DNA of 64,000 bases from Prauserella salsuginis (GCF_024648885.1 NZ_JANBBF010000013.1:62001-126000), one strand, 5' to 3'. Counted from the first letter of the stretch, positions 32,361 through 41,826 are shown. Notes: generated from the sequence alone by a model not told the origin. Program-made: numbers and translations.

Positions 32361-32387
32361 GTGCCCCGAAGGTGCCCTTCGGGGCAC
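32361..32387. terminator. 12-bp perfect hairpin after the thioesterase gene
   Basis: GTGCCCCGAAGG (32361-32372) pairs with CCTTCGGGGCAC (32376-32387), loop TGC. It is a member of the GTGCCC...GGGCAC intergenic hairpin family seen also near 16.7, 36.3 and 53.8 kb. Confidence 0.8.
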
Positions 32388-32396
32388 TCAGCATCT

Positions 32397-32475
32397 CTCA
32401 CGGACGCGCTTCGCGCCGCTGCGCCCGCCCGCCGGCCCGGCCACCACCCCCCACGGACGCGCTCCGCGCGACTCT
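32397..32475 (-). repeat. Two abutting head-module variants before proC
   Basis: On the minus strand GTCGCGCGGAGCGCGTCCGT runs into GGGGGGTGGTGGCCGGGCCG and GGCGGGCGGGCGCAG, then a second GCGCGAAGCGCGTCCGTGAG. This is the head module without 21-bp tail units. It adjoins the proC promoter. Confidence 0.65.
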
Positions 32476-32488
32476 TAGGCTCGGAACC

Positions 32489-33295
32489 ATGACTGTTGCC
32501 GTGCTGGGCGCCGGGAAGATCGGCGAGGCGTTGTTGTCCGGACTGCTCGACGCCGGGTACGACGCCGGCGACCTGCTGTTCACCGAGCGTCATCCGGAGC
32601 GGGCCGCGGAACTGACCGACCGCTACGGCGTCAAGGGCGTCGAGGTCGCCGAGGCGGCCACACGTGCCGACGTGCTGGTCGTCGCCGTCAAACCGCAGGA
32701 CATCGAACCGCTGCTGGACGAGCTGGCCGATCTCATCGGCCCCGGCTCGCTGGTCGTGTCGATGTGCGCCGGCCTGCCGACCTCGCTGTTCGAACGCAGG
32801 CTGCCCGCGGGCACGCCCGTGATTCGGGTCATGCCGAACACGCCGATGCTCGTCGGCGCGGCCATGAGCGCCGTGTCGCCGGGCAAGCACGCCACCGACG
32901 AACAGCTGCAGATCGTCGAGCGGCTGCTGTCGTCGGTCGGCAAGGTCGTCGTGCTGCCGGAGTCACAGCAGGACGCTGTCACGGCGCTGTCCGGCTCCGG
33001 GCCCGCCTACTTTTTCTACCTCGTCGAGGCAATGATCGACGCGGGCATCTTGCTCGGCCTGCCCCGCGCCGTGGCGCAGCAGCTGATCGTCCAGGCGGCC
33101 GTCGGCGCGGGCAAGATGCTCGACGAAGGCGGCGAGCACCCCGTCATGCTGCGCGAGAACGTCACCTCACCGGGTGGCACCACTATCAATGGCATTCGCG
33201 AACTCGAGAAGCACGGTGTGCGCGCAGCCCTGCTCGACGCCATCGAATCGGCCCGTGATCGCTCCGTCGAGTTAGGCAAGGCCCACGAGGAGTAA
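32489..33295 (+). CDS. proC: Pyrroline-5-carboxylate reductase
   Basis: 268 residues. VLGAGKIGEALLSGL binds NADP, VVVAVKPQDIEPLL and RVMPNTPMLVGAAMS are family blocks, and ALSGSGPAYFFYLVEAM and ENVTSPGGTTINGIRELE form the proline/P5C site. It carries out the last step of proline synthesis. TAGGCT stands 7 nt upstream of the ATG with no ribosome site, so the mRNA is probably leaderless. Full length, nothing missing. Confidence 0.97.
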   Translation: MTVAVLGAGKIGEALLSGLLDAGYDAGDLLFTERHPERAAELTDRYGVKGVEVAEAATRADVLVVAVKPQDIEPLLDELADLIGPGSLVVSMCAGLPTSLFERRLPAGTPVIRVMPNTPMLVGAAMSAVSPGKHATDEQLQIVERLLSSVGKVVVLPESQQDAVTALSGSGPAYFFYLVEAMIDAGILLGLPRAVAQQLIVQAAVGAGKMLDEGGEHPVMLRENVTSPGGTTINGIRELEKHGVRAALLDAIESARDRSVELGKAHEE

Positions 33296-33440
33296 CCACA
33301 CACTCGTGCCATCGCCTCGACGGCCGTCGCATCCGCCACACCAGTCCCGCTACCCTCGCATTAGCACGTACGTGTCGAAGCCACACGGAGGGGAAGCCGC
33401 GTGGCGGGACACGTGCCCGAAAAGGGACACGGTGAGACCT

Positions 33441-33656
33441 ATGCCGGCGAAAGGTAACGACGACCTGCCAGGACCACGGCAGGTCCAGTTCTTGACGGTC
33501 GCGGAGGTGGCGTCGCTGATGCGCGTCTCCAAGATGACCGTCTACCGCTTAGTGCATTCGGGGGAGCTACCGGCCGTTCGCGTCGGCAAGTCCTTCCGGG
33601 TGCCGGAACAGGCTGTCCACGACTATCTGGACAACGCGTACTTCGACGTCGGATGA
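33441..33656 (+). CDS. Excisionase-type helix-turn-helix protein (Rv0500A-like)
   Basis: 71 residues. FLTVAEVASLMRVSKMTVYRLVHSGELPAVRVGKSFRVPEQAVHDYL cut at natural breaks is a MerR/excisionase-type winged helix-turn-helix. It is the counterpart of Rv0500A and sits between proC and the bS22 gene as in mycobacteria. It is not tied to any prophage here, so it is a chromosomal DNA-binding protein of unknown target rather than a phage excisionase. GTG at 33432 is an alternative start, three codons upstream. Confidence 0.9.
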   Translation: MPAKGNDDLPGPRQVQFLTVAEVASLMRVSKMTVYRLVHSGELPAVRVGKSFRVPEQAVHDYLDNAYFDVG

Positions 33657-33859
33657 GCGTGGAGAGGACCGGCTCGAAAACGCGCGGCGAGCCCCGGGTA
33701 ACCTGGTAGGCCGTGCGCGCGCCTCGCCCCACGCACGAGTCACGTTCCGCGACACCCGTCGCACCCGGACGTGACTCGGCAGGCCGCCGCGAACTCGTGG
33801 TGCCGGCGTTCGTGTGGCGCCCGCGCATCGTCACGATCTATCGGTTGAAGGAGTTCTGA

Positions 33860-33961
33860 GTGGGCTCGGTCATCAAGAAGCGCCGCAAGCGTATGTCCAA
33901 GAAGAAGCACCGGAAGCTTCTGCGTCGCACGCGCGTCCAGCGCCGCAAGCAGGGCAAGTAA
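33860..33961 (+). CDS. Small ribosomal protein bS22 (33 residues)
   Basis: GTG at 33860 with AAGGAG 7 nt upstream encodes [20 protein letters not shown] followed by [12 protein letters not shown], a Lys/Arg-only-type peptide identical in layout to Rv0500B. In mycobacterial ribosome structures this peptide is built into the small subunit and named bS22; it has the AURKAIP1/COX24 C-terminal motif. It is easily missed because of its size. A strong hairpin follows 16 bp after the stop. Confidence 0.95.
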   Translation: MGSVIKKRRKRMSKKKHRKLLRRTRVQRRKQGK

Positions 33962-33977
33962 GCCCAGGGACTCCGCG

Positions 33978-34014
33978 CCCGCGCGTCCGCCGGTTCCCCG
34001 GACGGACGCGCGGG
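33978..34014 (+). terminator. Terminator hairpin after the bS22 gene
   Basis: CCCGCGCGTCCG (33978-33989) pairs with CGGACGCGCGGG (34003-34014), with an inner CCGG/CCGG step. Placed 16 bp after the stop, as expected for a factor-independent terminator of a highly expressed ribosomal gene. Confidence 0.85.
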
Positions 34015-34235
34015 TTCGCCGGTGGTGCGCCCGAAAGGCACCTCCTGAAGTGATGGCGAGCCCGGTCGGACCGGCCGGGCTCGTGTCTTGCGTGTGATCG
34101 GCCCCCGCTTGTGGCCAGTCGGCTGCGTGTGATCAACCCGTGCGCGGGATCAGCTCTGCGGTGCGGCGCCCAGCGCGTACGATCAGTGCCGACGCCGAGT
34201 TCTCGAGCGTCAGCCAGCCGTACCCAGGGGGTTCA

Positions 34236-35267
34236 ATGCCGCCTATGCCGCCCAGCAACGTTCTCGTGACCGGTGTCGCCGGAGATCTGGGCAGCAGGCT
34301 GCTCGCACGACTGGGTAACAACCCGGAACTCGACCGCGTCATCGGCGTCGACACCTCGCCGCCCCGGCCGGAGCTGCTCCGCAGGGCCGGGCACGCCGAG
34401 TTCGTGCGCGCCGACATCCGCAACCCGCTGATCGCGAAGATCATCAGCTCGGCGAAGGTCGACACGGTCGTCCACGCCTCCACGCACGCCCAACCCGCGG
34501 GACCGACCCGTCGGGTGGCGGTCAAAGAGGTCAACGTCATCGGCACGATGCGGCTGCTCGCCGCGTGCCAGAAGTCGCCGCTGGTGCGCAAGCTCGTCGT
34601 GAAGTCCTCGGCCGCGGTGTACGGGGCGGGTGCGCGTTCGCCCGCGGTGTTCGATGAGGACACCGAACTGGGCCCCACCTCGCCGTCGGGTTACGCCAAG
34701 GACGCCGTCGAGATGGAAGGCTATGTCCGCGGGCTGATGCGGCGCAGGCCCGACATCACCGTGACGATGGGCAGGTTCGCCAACATCGTCGGCCCCGACG
34801 TCGACACCGTTCTCACGCGCTACTTCGCGCTGCCCGTCGTGCCGACCGTGCTCGGGTTCGACTCACGCCTGCAGATGCTGCACTCGTCCGACGCGCTCGC
34901 CGCCCTCGAGATCGCCACGCTGGAAGACCGGCCGGGCGTGTACAACGTCGCCGCGGACGGGGTGCTCACGCTGGGGCAGGCCATCCGCCGCGCGGGCAGG
35001 GTCGAACTGCCGTTACCGCGCACCGCGCTGCCGTCGGTGGGCAAGGTCCTGCGCGGCGCCCGCATCGTCGACTTCTCCGCCGACCAGGTCAGCCTGTTGA
35101 ACTTCGGCCGCGTCGTCGACACCACCCGGCTCAAGAACGACTTCGGTTACACGCCCCGCTGGAACACCCGCGACGCGTTCGACGACTTCCTCACCGGGCG
35201 CGGTATCCGGCCCGTCGTCGACGGCGAGCGCCTCGCAGGGGTTCTCACGGCGGTGGGCAGGCGGTAG
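34236..35267 (+). CDS. NAD-dependent epimerase/dehydratase family protein (GalE2-like)
   Basis: 343 residues from ATG 34236, which follows GGGGG. Extended SDR fold: VLVTGVAGDLGSRLLARL is the nucleotide motif, and the YxxxK motif is in SPSGYAKDAVEMEGYV with the serine in VVKSSAAVYG. It matches the position of Rv0501 (GalE2). The GxxGxxG motif is intact, so it should bind NAD(P). Substrate is not known; the linkage with a PlsC-like acyltransferase downstream is conserved and hints at an envelope role. Confidence 0.88.
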   Translation: MPPMPPSNVLVTGVAGDLGSRLLARLGNNPELDRVIGVDTSPPRPELLRRAGHAEFVRADIRNPLIAKIISSAKVDTVVHASTHAQPAGPTRRVAVKEVNVIGTMRLLAACQKSPLVRKLVVKSSAAVYGAGARSPAVFDEDTELGPTSPSGYAKDAVEMEGYVRGLMRRRPDITVTMGRFANIVGPDVDTVLTRYFALPVVPTVLGFDSRLQMLHSSDALAALEIATLEDRPGVYNVAADGVLTLGQAIRRAGRVELPLPRTALPSVGKVLRGARIVDFSADQVSLLNFGRVVDTTRLKNDFGYTPRWNTRDAFDDFLTGRGIRPVVDGERLAGVLTAVGRR

Positions 35268-35279
35268 GAGGGAACGGAT

Positions 35280-36272
35280 ATGTCGAGCGGGTCGTCGGCA
35301 CAGGTCATCCGGTTGCACACCGGCGGGGCGCCCGGCGGCGATCCCGCCCGCGAGGCGGACGCGGGCGACGCCGATCGGGACGCGTCGGTCGTCGAGTTGC
35401 CCACCGCGCCCGCGTCGGAGTCGGCCGCCGACGGGGCGGACGATCCGCTGGGCCGGCTGCTGACGTTCCTTGCCCGGCGCCTCACCGGCGACTACGCCGT
35501 CGACGAGTTCGGCTTCGACCCCGAATTGACCGACACGCTCATCCTGCCGCCGCTGAAGCTGCTGTACGACAAGTGGTTCCGGGTTGCCGCCGTCGGCGGG
35601 GAGAACCTGCCCGTCGACGGCGGCGCACTGCTCGTCGGCAACCACTCCGGCGTGCTGCCGATCGACTCGATCATGACCGCGCTCGCGGTCCGCGAACGGC
35701 ACCCGCAGCGGCGCCACCTGCGTATGCTCGGCGCCGACCTGGTGTTCAAGGCACCGGTGCTGGGCACGCTCGCTCGCAAAACGGGGCAGACGCTGGCCTG
35801 CAACCCCGACGCCGAACGCCTGTTGCGGGCCGGCGAGCTCGTCGGCGTGTGGCCGGAGGGGTTCAAGGGCGTCGGCAAACCGTTCTCGGCGCGCTACAAG
35901 CTGCAGCGATTCGGACGCGGCGGGTTCGCGTCGGCGGCCATGCGCGCCGGGGTGCCGATCATCCCGGTCGCCGTGGTCGGGGCCGAGGAGATCTACCCGA
36001 AGATCGGTGACATCAAGCCGCTCGCTCGGCTACTGGGCCTGCCGTACTTCCCGGTGACGCCGTTCTTCCCACTACTGGGGCCGCTCGGCGCGGTGCCGCT
36101 GCCGACGAAATGGACGATCGAGTTCGGCGAGCCCATCCCGACCGACGGCTACGGCCCCGAGGCCGTCGACGATCCGATGAGCGTGTTCAACCTCAACGAC
36201 CAGGTGCGCGAGTCGATCCAGCAGATGCTGTACCGGCGCCTCGCCCGCCGCCGCAACATCTTCAGCGGCTGA
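35280..36272 (+). CDS. PlsC-like lysophospholipid acyltransferase (Rv0502-like)
   Basis: 330 residues, 12 bp after the epimerase gene. After a 60-residue disordered N terminus comes an acyltransferase domain with LLVGNHSGVLPIDSIM (histidine-aspartate pair), VGVWPEGFKGVGKPF (third motif with the PEG core) and VPIIPVAVVGAEEIYPKI. The family transfers acyl chains to glycerol-phosphate type acceptors; members of the Rv0502 group have no proven substrate. It ends in front of the strongest hairpin in the window. Confidence 0.85.
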   Translation: MSSGSSAQVIRLHTGGAPGGDPAREADAGDADRDASVVELPTAPASESAADGADDPLGRLLTFLARRLTGDYAVDEFGFDPELTDTLILPPLKLLYDKWFRVAAVGGENLPVDGGALLVGNHSGVLPIDSIMTALAVRERHPQRRHLRMLGADLVFKAPVLGTLARKTGQTLACNPDAERLLRAGELVGVWPEGFKGVGKPFSARYKLQRFGRGGFASAAMRAGVPIIPVAVVGAEEIYPKIGDIKPLARLLGLPYFPVTPFFPLLGPLGAVPLPTKWTIEFGEPIPTDGYGPEAVDDPMSVFNLNDQVRESIQQMLYRRLARRRNIFSG

Positions 36273-36306
36273 CGACTCTTCGTAACTGCCACGCATTGCG
36301 TTGAGC

Positions 36307-36359
36307 GCCCCCAAGGGCACTTTGGTTGCACTCAATGCAACCAAAGTGCCCTTGGGGGC
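36307..36359. terminator. 24-bp perfect hairpin between convergent genes
   Basis: The arms at 36307-36330 and 36336-36359 are exact complements; each contains GCCCCCAAGGGCACTTTGG or its complement, and the loop is CTCAA. It separates the acyltransferase gene from the convergent HAD phosphatase gene, so it is a bidirectional terminator and a full-length member of the CCCAAGGGCAC hairpin family. Confidence 0.88.
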
Positions 36360-36414
36360 ATTAGCGACACGAGCCGACCGCGGTGGTGGTCACCGGGCAT
36401 GACGAAGTGGTGGC

Positions 36415-37530
36415 TCAGCGGCGGCGGTGGGCGACCGCGCCCGCGACCGCACCGGCGACCGCGCCCGCACCGAGGACCGACGGAACGCCGATCTTCGCCG
36501 CCTTGCGGCCCGTGCGGAAGTCGCGGATCTCCCAGCCGCGCGCACGCGCCGTGTCGCGCAGTTCGGCGTCCGGGTTGACCGCCACGGCGGTGCCGACGAC
36601 CGACAGCATCGGCACGTCGTTCTGCGAGTCCGAGTAGGCCGTGCACCGCCGCAGGTTCAGCCCTTCCCTCGCGGCGAGCGCTCGCACCGCGTGTGCCTTT
36701 GCCCTGCCGTGCAGCAAGTCCCCGACCAGCCGTCCCGTGTACACGCCGTCGATGCTTTCGGCGACCGTGCCCAGCGCACCTGTCAGCCCGAGGCGCCGGG
36801 CGATGATCGCCGCCAACTCGACCGGCGTCGCCGTCACGAGCCACACACGCTGGCCCGCGTCCAGGTGCATCTGCGCCAGCGCGCGCGTGCCCGCCCAGAT
36901 CTTGTCGGCCATGAGCTCGTCGTAGATCTCCTCGCCGACCTCGGTCAGCTGCTCGACCGTGGCCCCGGCGACGAACGACAGGCCCTGCTCGCGGATGCCG
37001 TCGACGTTGCCTTCCTTGCCGCCGACACGGAACCGCAGCTGCTGCATCGCGAACCCGGCGAGGTCGGATGCCGTGAAGTACTTCCGCGAGGCCAGGCCGC
37101 GGGCGAAGTGGAAGATGGAGGCGCCGACCATCATGGTGTTGTCGACGTCGAAGAACGCCGCGGCGGTCAGGTCCGGGGGTGCGGGCGGGGGAGCCTCGTC
37201 GACGTCGGTGGCGTCCGCGCTCTCGGCGGTGTCGAGCGTCGGTGTGAGTTCGCCGGCCGGTTCGGTTCTGCCTGCCTCCAGCGGCTCGGCCACTGCCGTA
37301 CCGGCACCCGGCGCCGTGTCATCGGATTGGAGCGTGCTGTCCGACCGTGTCGTGCCGCCTGCCTGTGCGGCCTCGGCTTCAGCGTGGGCTGCTTCGGCTT
37401 CGGCCTGGGCTGCTTCGGCCTCCATCGCCACGGCAGCGTCGGCCGACGCCTCACCTGCCAGGGCAGCGAGCCGTTCGCGTTCCTGTTTCTTACTGCGGGC
37501 CCGCCACAGTGCCACGCACACCGCCTCCAC
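36415..37530 (-). CDS. HAD-IB family phosphatase (SerB1-like)
   Basis: 371 residues from GTG at 37530. The first 125 residues are a tail with an [20 protein letters not shown] run, possibly coiled coil, and an acidic stretch. The HAD domain has [16 protein letters not shown] (motif I), [17 protein letters not shown] (motif II) and [18 protein letters not shown] (motif III). The C terminus [16 protein letters not shown] is a short hydrophobic segment that could touch the membrane. It is the counterpart of Rv0505c; phosphoserine is the annotated substrate in relatives, but lipid phosphates are also possible for this subgroup. Confidence 0.87.
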   Translation of the reverse strand: MEAVCVALWRARSKKQERERLAALAGEASADAAVAMEAEAAQAEAEAAHAEAEAAQAGGTTRSDSTLQSDDTAPGAGTAVAEPLEAGRTEPAGELTPTLDTAESADATDVDEAPPPAPPDLTAAAFFDVDNTMMVGASIFHFARGLASRKYFTASDLAGFAMQQLRFRVGGKEGNVDGIREQGLSFVAGATVEQLTEVGEEIYDELMADKIWAGTRALAQMHLDAGQRVWLVTATPVELAAIIARRLGLTGALGTVAESIDGVYTGRLVGDLLHGRAKAHAVRALAAREGLNLRRCTAYSDSQNDVPMLSVVGTAVAVNPDAELRDTARARGWEIRDFRTGRKAAKIGVPSVLGAGAVAGAVAGAVAHRRR

Positions 37531-37669
37531 GGTCGAGTTCGGCCTTCACCTGGCTGTGCACTGAAGTAGTCAGGATAACGGTTGGTCGCGGAGTGCTTTT
37601 CGGTGCTCACCCCGGGCTATGCCGTTACTCCGCTCGGCCGGTCGAGGAGCATCGCATGCGGTCGGCCCG

Positions 37670-39019
37670 TCAGTCGTGATCCGCGTCCAGGCCGGTGAGG
37701 CCGGACAGGATCGCCGTCACCGAGACCGGCGCAGGCTGCTGCGGCCGTTCGGCAGGCAGGCGCGGTCCGGTGGGCGGTTCGGGCACCGTGCGGACCACGT
37801 GCGCCGATGGCACGTCCGCGGGCGGTGACCACGGCGGGGTCGCGCGGACGGCCGTGACCGGCTCTGCCGTCCCGGCCGGGTCCGTCGTCGTGGAACCGGC
37901 CAGGGTGGCCGTGTCGTCGTCCGGGGTGGGCCCCGGCCGCGTGTCACCGGAGCCCGGAGTGGCGTCCGGCGCCGCGGAGTGGTCGCCGTCGCCCGGTCGT
38001 CCGCCGCCGGGTGTCGTGGGATGGCAGTCGCCGGTGGTGGGCAGCGCGCCGAGGTCGTCGGCGCGGCCGGAGGTGATCTGCAGGCACGACATGCGTTCGT
38101 CGAGTGCTTCCGCCCGCTGCTGGATGCGCACCAGCAGGTGCGTCCCGTCGGCCGTGCCTGGCAGCGGGGTCAGCCGCGACGTCTCGGCGGTGGCCCAGCC
38201 GCGCAGGCGGTCGAGCTGGTCGCCGCCTGAAGTGGTGGCGAGGGACGTCAGCGCGGCGACGGCCGAACGGGCGTGCTCGGTGAAATCGGACATGCCCGTG
38301 TGCAGGGCGGAACGGTCGAGCGCGCCGTCGTCGGCCAGCGACCTCAGCTCGGCGATCCGGTCGGAGGCGTAGTCGAGCCGCTGGAACGCGCGGTCCTCGT
38401 CGTCGAAGGTCATGGCCAGCGAGGCATCCTCGCGCAGCTGTTTGAGTGCGTAGAACGACTCGCCCGGCCTGGCGTCGCCGGACGCGGTGAGTGCGGCGGC
38501 CCCCACCCCGAGGAGAACGGCGACGCCCGCTGCGACGGCCGGCACCCGGCGCCGCGAGTTCCCGTCGGGCCGGTGTTCGCCGCGTGCCGGCTGCGGCTGT
38601 GGGCCCGGTCGTGGGTGCTCCGATTCCGGTTGCGGTTCCGGCTGTGGTTGCGGTGGTGGTCCTGCGACGTGGCGTTCGGCGGTCGGGTGCGGCCCGGGCG
38701 CGAGCACGCGGTCCGTGATGCGCATGCGCGCCGCGGGGGTCAGCGATCCGTCGCGTTCGTCGCCGGCCGCGGTGCCGTGGTCGCCGACGCTCCGGTCACC
38801 GGTGCTCTGGCCTCCGGTGCTGTGGCCTCCGGTGCCGTGGCCGCCGGGGGCGCGGTTGCCGAGGTTGCGCAGCGCCGCGATGACCGCCAGCTCGTCGGCG
38901 AACTCGCCGCTGCGGCCGGCCTCTCCGGTCTCGACGGCGCGCGCGAAGCGTTCGTCCTCGTCACGGGAGGCGCGGGATCGCCGCGCGCGGAATGACCGCA
39001 GGATTCGTGGAGGCTCCAC
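37670..39019 (-). CDS. DUF5667 protein, one-pass membrane partner of the sigma factor
   Basis: 449 residues. Cytoplasmic N-terminal 165 residues including a GGHGTGGHSTGGQSTGD run, one membrane helix (VPAVAAGVAVLLGVGAAALT), then the DUF5667 domain beginning ARPGESFYALKQLREDASLAM and running through about residue 320, and a Pro/Thr-rich tail. It follows the sigma factor gene on the same strand, and the topology is that of a membrane anti-sigma or co-regulator such as those paired with BldN-type sigma factors. The anti-sigma role is inferred from position and topology only. Confidence 0.75.
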   Translation of the reverse strand: MEPPRILRSFRARRSRASRDEDERFARAVETGEAGRSGEFADELAVIAALRNLGNRAPGGHGTGGHSTGGQSTGDRSVGDHGTAAGDERDGSLTPAARMRITDRVLAPGPHPTAERHVAGPPPQPQPEPQPESEHPRPGPQPQPARGEHRPDGNSRRRVPAVAAGVAVLLGVGAAALTASGDARPGESFYALKQLREDASLAMTFDDEDRAFQRLDYASDRIAELRSLADDGALDRSALHTGMSDFTEHARSAVAALTSLATTSGGDQLDRLRGWATAETSRLTPLPGTADGTHLLVRIQQRAEALDERMSCLQITSGRADDLGALPTTGDCHPTTPGGGRPGDGDHSAAPDATPGSGDTRPGPTPDDDTATLAGSTTTDPAGTAEPVTAVRATPPWSPPADVPSAHVVRTVPEPPTGPRLPAERPQQPAPVSVTAILSGLTGLDADHD

Positions 39020-39194
39020 GGTGGCAACGCCTCCCGGCTCGCCGGCGCGTGGCCGGTCCTGGACGTCTCGGTGTGTCTGCCGGGGACAACGACGTCGCAG
39101 CTGTATCGGTTACGGGGTGTCGACCCTGTGGGTGGCGCACGTTACAGCGCGTGGCCGACGGAGTGACCTGACCAGCGGCAGGACGCGGGGGGTA

Positions 39195-39854
39195 TCAGCG
39201 CAACGTGTCGGGCAGCAGCTTCGCCAGCCTGCGGATCGCGCGATGCTGCAGCGCCTTCACCGCACCCTCGCCCCGGTCCATGATCCGCGCGGTCTCGGCC
39301 ACGGAGTAGCCCTGGATGAACCGCAGAATGACGCATTCGCGCTGGTCGTCGCCGAGGTCGCTGATGCAGCGGACGAGTTCGTCGCCCGTGTCGCGGCTGA
39401 TCACCTGCTGCTCCGGTCCCGGTGCTCCCGCCGCGCCCGCCACCGCGGCACCGGGTGTCGTGGGGTCGGCAACCTCGTCGGTGACGACCTCGAGCCGGAA
39501 CCGGCTCGACTTCACGTGGTCGAGCACCAGATTGCGGGCGATTGTGGTGAACCAGGCGCCGACGTCCCGGCCCTGGTAGCTGATCGACGTGATCCGCCGC
39601 AGGGCGCGCAGGAACGTCTCGCTCGTGACGTCCTCGGCCAGGTGGCGATCACCCACTCGGAGGAGGACGTAGCGGTACACGCCGTCGACGTAGCGGTCGT
39701 AGAGCCGGCCGAACGCCGCCCGGTCGCCGCTCTGGGCGGCGTGCACGAGATCCCAGCCCTCGGCCGTCGGATCCGGTGCCTCGGGGGCGGGATCGGGTAC
39801 GACATGCAGGGGGGTACGTGCTGGACCAGCAGCAACAGCGATTGGCAGGCTCAT
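39195..39854 (-). CDS. ECF-type RNA polymerase sigma factor (BldN/ShbA-like)
   Basis: 219 residues from ATG at 39854, after a strong GGAGGAGGT site. Region 2 is AFGRLYDRYVDGVYRYVLLRVGDRHLAEDVTSETFLRALRRI, broken by a normal linker (DPTTPGAAVAGAAGAPGPEQ) from region 4 (DDQRECVILRFIQGYSVAETARIMDRGEGAVKALQHRAIRRLAKLL). The sequence is closest to actinobacterial BldN/ShbA-type ECF factors. The DUF5667 membrane protein downstream is the usual companion. It is divergent from the acyl-CoA synthetase gene across about 200 bp. Confidence 0.88.
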   Translation of the reverse strand: MSLPIAVAAGPARTPLHVVPDPAPEAPDPTAEGWDLVHAAQSGDRAAFGRLYDRYVDGVYRYVLLRVGDRHLAEDVTSETFLRALRRITSISYQGRDVGAWFTTIARNLVLDHVKSSRFRLEVVTDEVADPTTPGAAVAGAAGAPGPEQQVISRDTGDELVRCISDLGDDQRECVILRFIQGYSVAETARIMDRGEGAVKALQHRAIRRLAKLLPDTLR

Positions 39855-40057
39855 CGTGTTGCACCTCCTCCGGGGTCGTTCCCGGACGCATTCGTGATCT
39901 TGAGTGATCACCGCCACTACGTCGTCACGGGAGCATACGCGTAGCTACCGCCTAGTAGGTAGTGGTGTCCTCGTTGCAATCGGGAGACGGTGATGTCGGG
40001 CCGCTATGACGCGCGACCGTGACGGGCACACTGGGCGGGGGATGAGGAGGTTCGCGG

Positions 40058-41683
40058 ATGGCAGCGGGCGCTGAGGAACCGGACAGCGGAGACATAAGCC
40101 CCGGGGCTGCCGGGGGTGGGAGCACCGAGGACGTGAACACCGAGGTCGCGGGGGAGAACGTCGCCGACCTCGTCGTGGCTGCGGCGCGGCAGCGCCCCGA
40201 CGCCGACGGGGTCGTCGACCCCTCCTCGGCGGCCACCTTGACCTGGGCCGACGTCGACAACGCGGTCGATACGTTCGCGCGCCGCCTGTTCGACTCCGAC
40301 GTGCGCCCCGGCGACCGCGTCGGCCTGCGGCTGCCGACCTGCGGCGAACTCGTCGTCGGCCTGTTCGCCGTGTTCCGTGCGGGCGCGATCGCCGTCCCGG
40401 TCTCGCCCGCCGCCCCGGACGCCGAGGCCCGCGAACGGCTCAACGACTGTGGTGCCCGGCTCCTGGTCGCGCACGCCGACCTCGGCGACGTGCCGGCCAT
40501 CGCCCCGGACCTCGGCCACCCCGCCGATCCCGCGGACGAGCCCACCGCGGAGTCACCGGACGCCGAGCCCCGGCCGTCGCATCCCGTCGAGCCGCGGGCC
40601 GGTGGCGAGAACATCGCCGCGATCTTCTACACCTCCGGCACGAGCGGCCCCGCCCGCGGCGTGATGCTGTCGCACCGGGCGCTGCTGGCCAACGTGCGGC
40701 AGCTCGCAGCCGTCCTGCCCACCGGCGACCGGCCCGACCGCACCTTGCTCGCCGTGCCGCTGCACCACATCTACGGCCTCGGCCCCGGCCTGCTCCTGCC
40801 CACGGCGACCGCAGCCACCGTCGTGCTGGCCCAGCGATTCGACGCACGGGACGCGCTGCACGCCTGCCAGGCCCACGAGATCACCACGGTCGTGGGCGTA
40901 CCCGCGATGTACACCGACCTCGCGGACAGGCCTGCCGGTGAACTCGCCGACGCGATGGCCACGGTCCGCATCTTCATGTCCGGCGCCGCACCGCTGCATC
41001 CCCGCGTGCTGAACGCCATCACCGACGCCACCGGGCAGGCCGTCTACGAGGGATACGGCCTCACCGAAGCCGCACCCGTCGTCACGTCCACCCTCGTCAC
41101 CGGCCAGGCGAAGGCCGGTTCGGTCGGCAGGCCGTTGCCGGGCGTCGAGCTGCGCCTCGTCGACAGCGACGGCTCCGCGGCGCACGCACCGCTGGACCCC
41201 GCCGACCCCGACGACGCGTTCGGCGACGACATCGGCCTCACCGGGCTCGTCGCCATCCGCGGCGCCAACCTGTTCAGCGGCTACTGGCCCGACGGTGCTC
41301 ACGGCCCGGACGCCGACGGCTGGTACCGCACCGGTGACGTCGGCTACCTCGACGCCGACGGCGATCTGCACCTCGTCGACCGCGCCAACGACCTGATCAT
41401 CGTCAACGGCTTCAACGTCTACCCGCGTGAGGTCGAGGACGTGATCCTCACGCTGCCGGGGGTCGCCGAGGTCGCGGTCGTCGGCGCGCTCGACGACCGC
41501 ACCGGCGAATCCGTGCGCGCCGTGGTGCGTCCCGAATCCGGCGCGGCGTTGTCGGAGCAGCAGATCGTCGACGTCTGCACGGAGCGGCTCGCGCGGTACA
41601 AGGTGCCCTCGAGGGTGGAGTTCGTCGACGAACTGCCCTACACCGCGGTCGGCAAGCTCCGCAGGGTGCAGCTCCGCACGTAA
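40058..41683 (+). CDS. Acyl-CoA synthetase/AMP-dependent ligase (FadD-like)
   Basis: 541 residues. The AMP-binding P-loop is FYTSGTSGPARGVMLSHRAL, followed by VPLHHIYGLGPG, YEGYGLTEAAPV, WYRTGDVGYLDADGDLHLVDRANDLIIVNG over the hinge, and the C-terminal catalytic lysine in AVGKLRRVQL. It activates a carboxylic acid, most likely a fatty acid, to acyl-AMP and then acyl-CoA. The first 40 residues are a disordered tail. It stands alone between the sigma factor and a repeat array. Confidence 0.9.
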   Translation: MAAGAEEPDSGDISPGAAGGGSTEDVNTEVAGENVADLVVAAARQRPDADGVVDPSSAATLTWADVDNAVDTFARRLFDSDVRPGDRVGLRLPTCGELVVGLFAVFRAGAIAVPVSPAAPDAEARERLNDCGARLLVAHADLGDVPAIAPDLGHPADPADEPTAESPDAEPRPSHPVEPRAGGENIAAIFYTSGTSGPARGVMLSHRALLANVRQLAAVLPTGDRPDRTLLAVPLHHIYGLGPGLLLPTATAATVVLAQRFDARDALHACQAHEITTVVGVPAMYTDLADRPAGELADAMATVRIFMSGAAPLHPRVLNAITDATGQAVYEGYGLTEAAPVVTSTLVTGQAKAGSVGRPLPGVELRLVDSDGSAAHAPLDPADPDDAFGDDIGLTGLVAIRGANLFSGYWPDGAHGPDADGWYRTGDVGYLDADGDLHLVDRANDLIIVNGFNVYPREVEDVILTLPGVAEVAVVGALDDRTGESVRAVVRPESGAALSEQQIVDVCTERLARYKVPSRVEFVDELPYTAVGKLRRVQLRT

Positions 41684-41699
41684 CCCGCCGTGTAACGGA

Positions 41700-41795
41700 T
41701 CCCGGTGGGCGTTCGCATGTCCTGCACTCAGCCACGCGTGTTCTGCGCTCGGCCACGCGTGTTCTGCACTCGGGCACGAGCGGCCGCTGGGTGCA
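41700..41795 (+). repeat. 21-bp units of the TGTTCTGCACTCGG type
   Basis: Three to four contiguous units, for example GCGTGTTCTGCGCTCGGCCA and GCGTGTTCTGCACTCGGGCA, in the gap between the acyl-CoA synthetase and the convergent glutaredoxin gene. No head module is seen next to it. Confidence 0.85.
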
Positions 41796-41826
41796 GCGCG
41801 GCGAACGCGGCGTACCCCGGCGTGCG

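Noticed and set aside
33441-33656. Phage excisionase and a remnant prophage
   Set aside because: No integrase, attachment repeats or phage genes nearby; the gene is a conserved chromosomal neighbour of proC and bS22 in actinobacteria.
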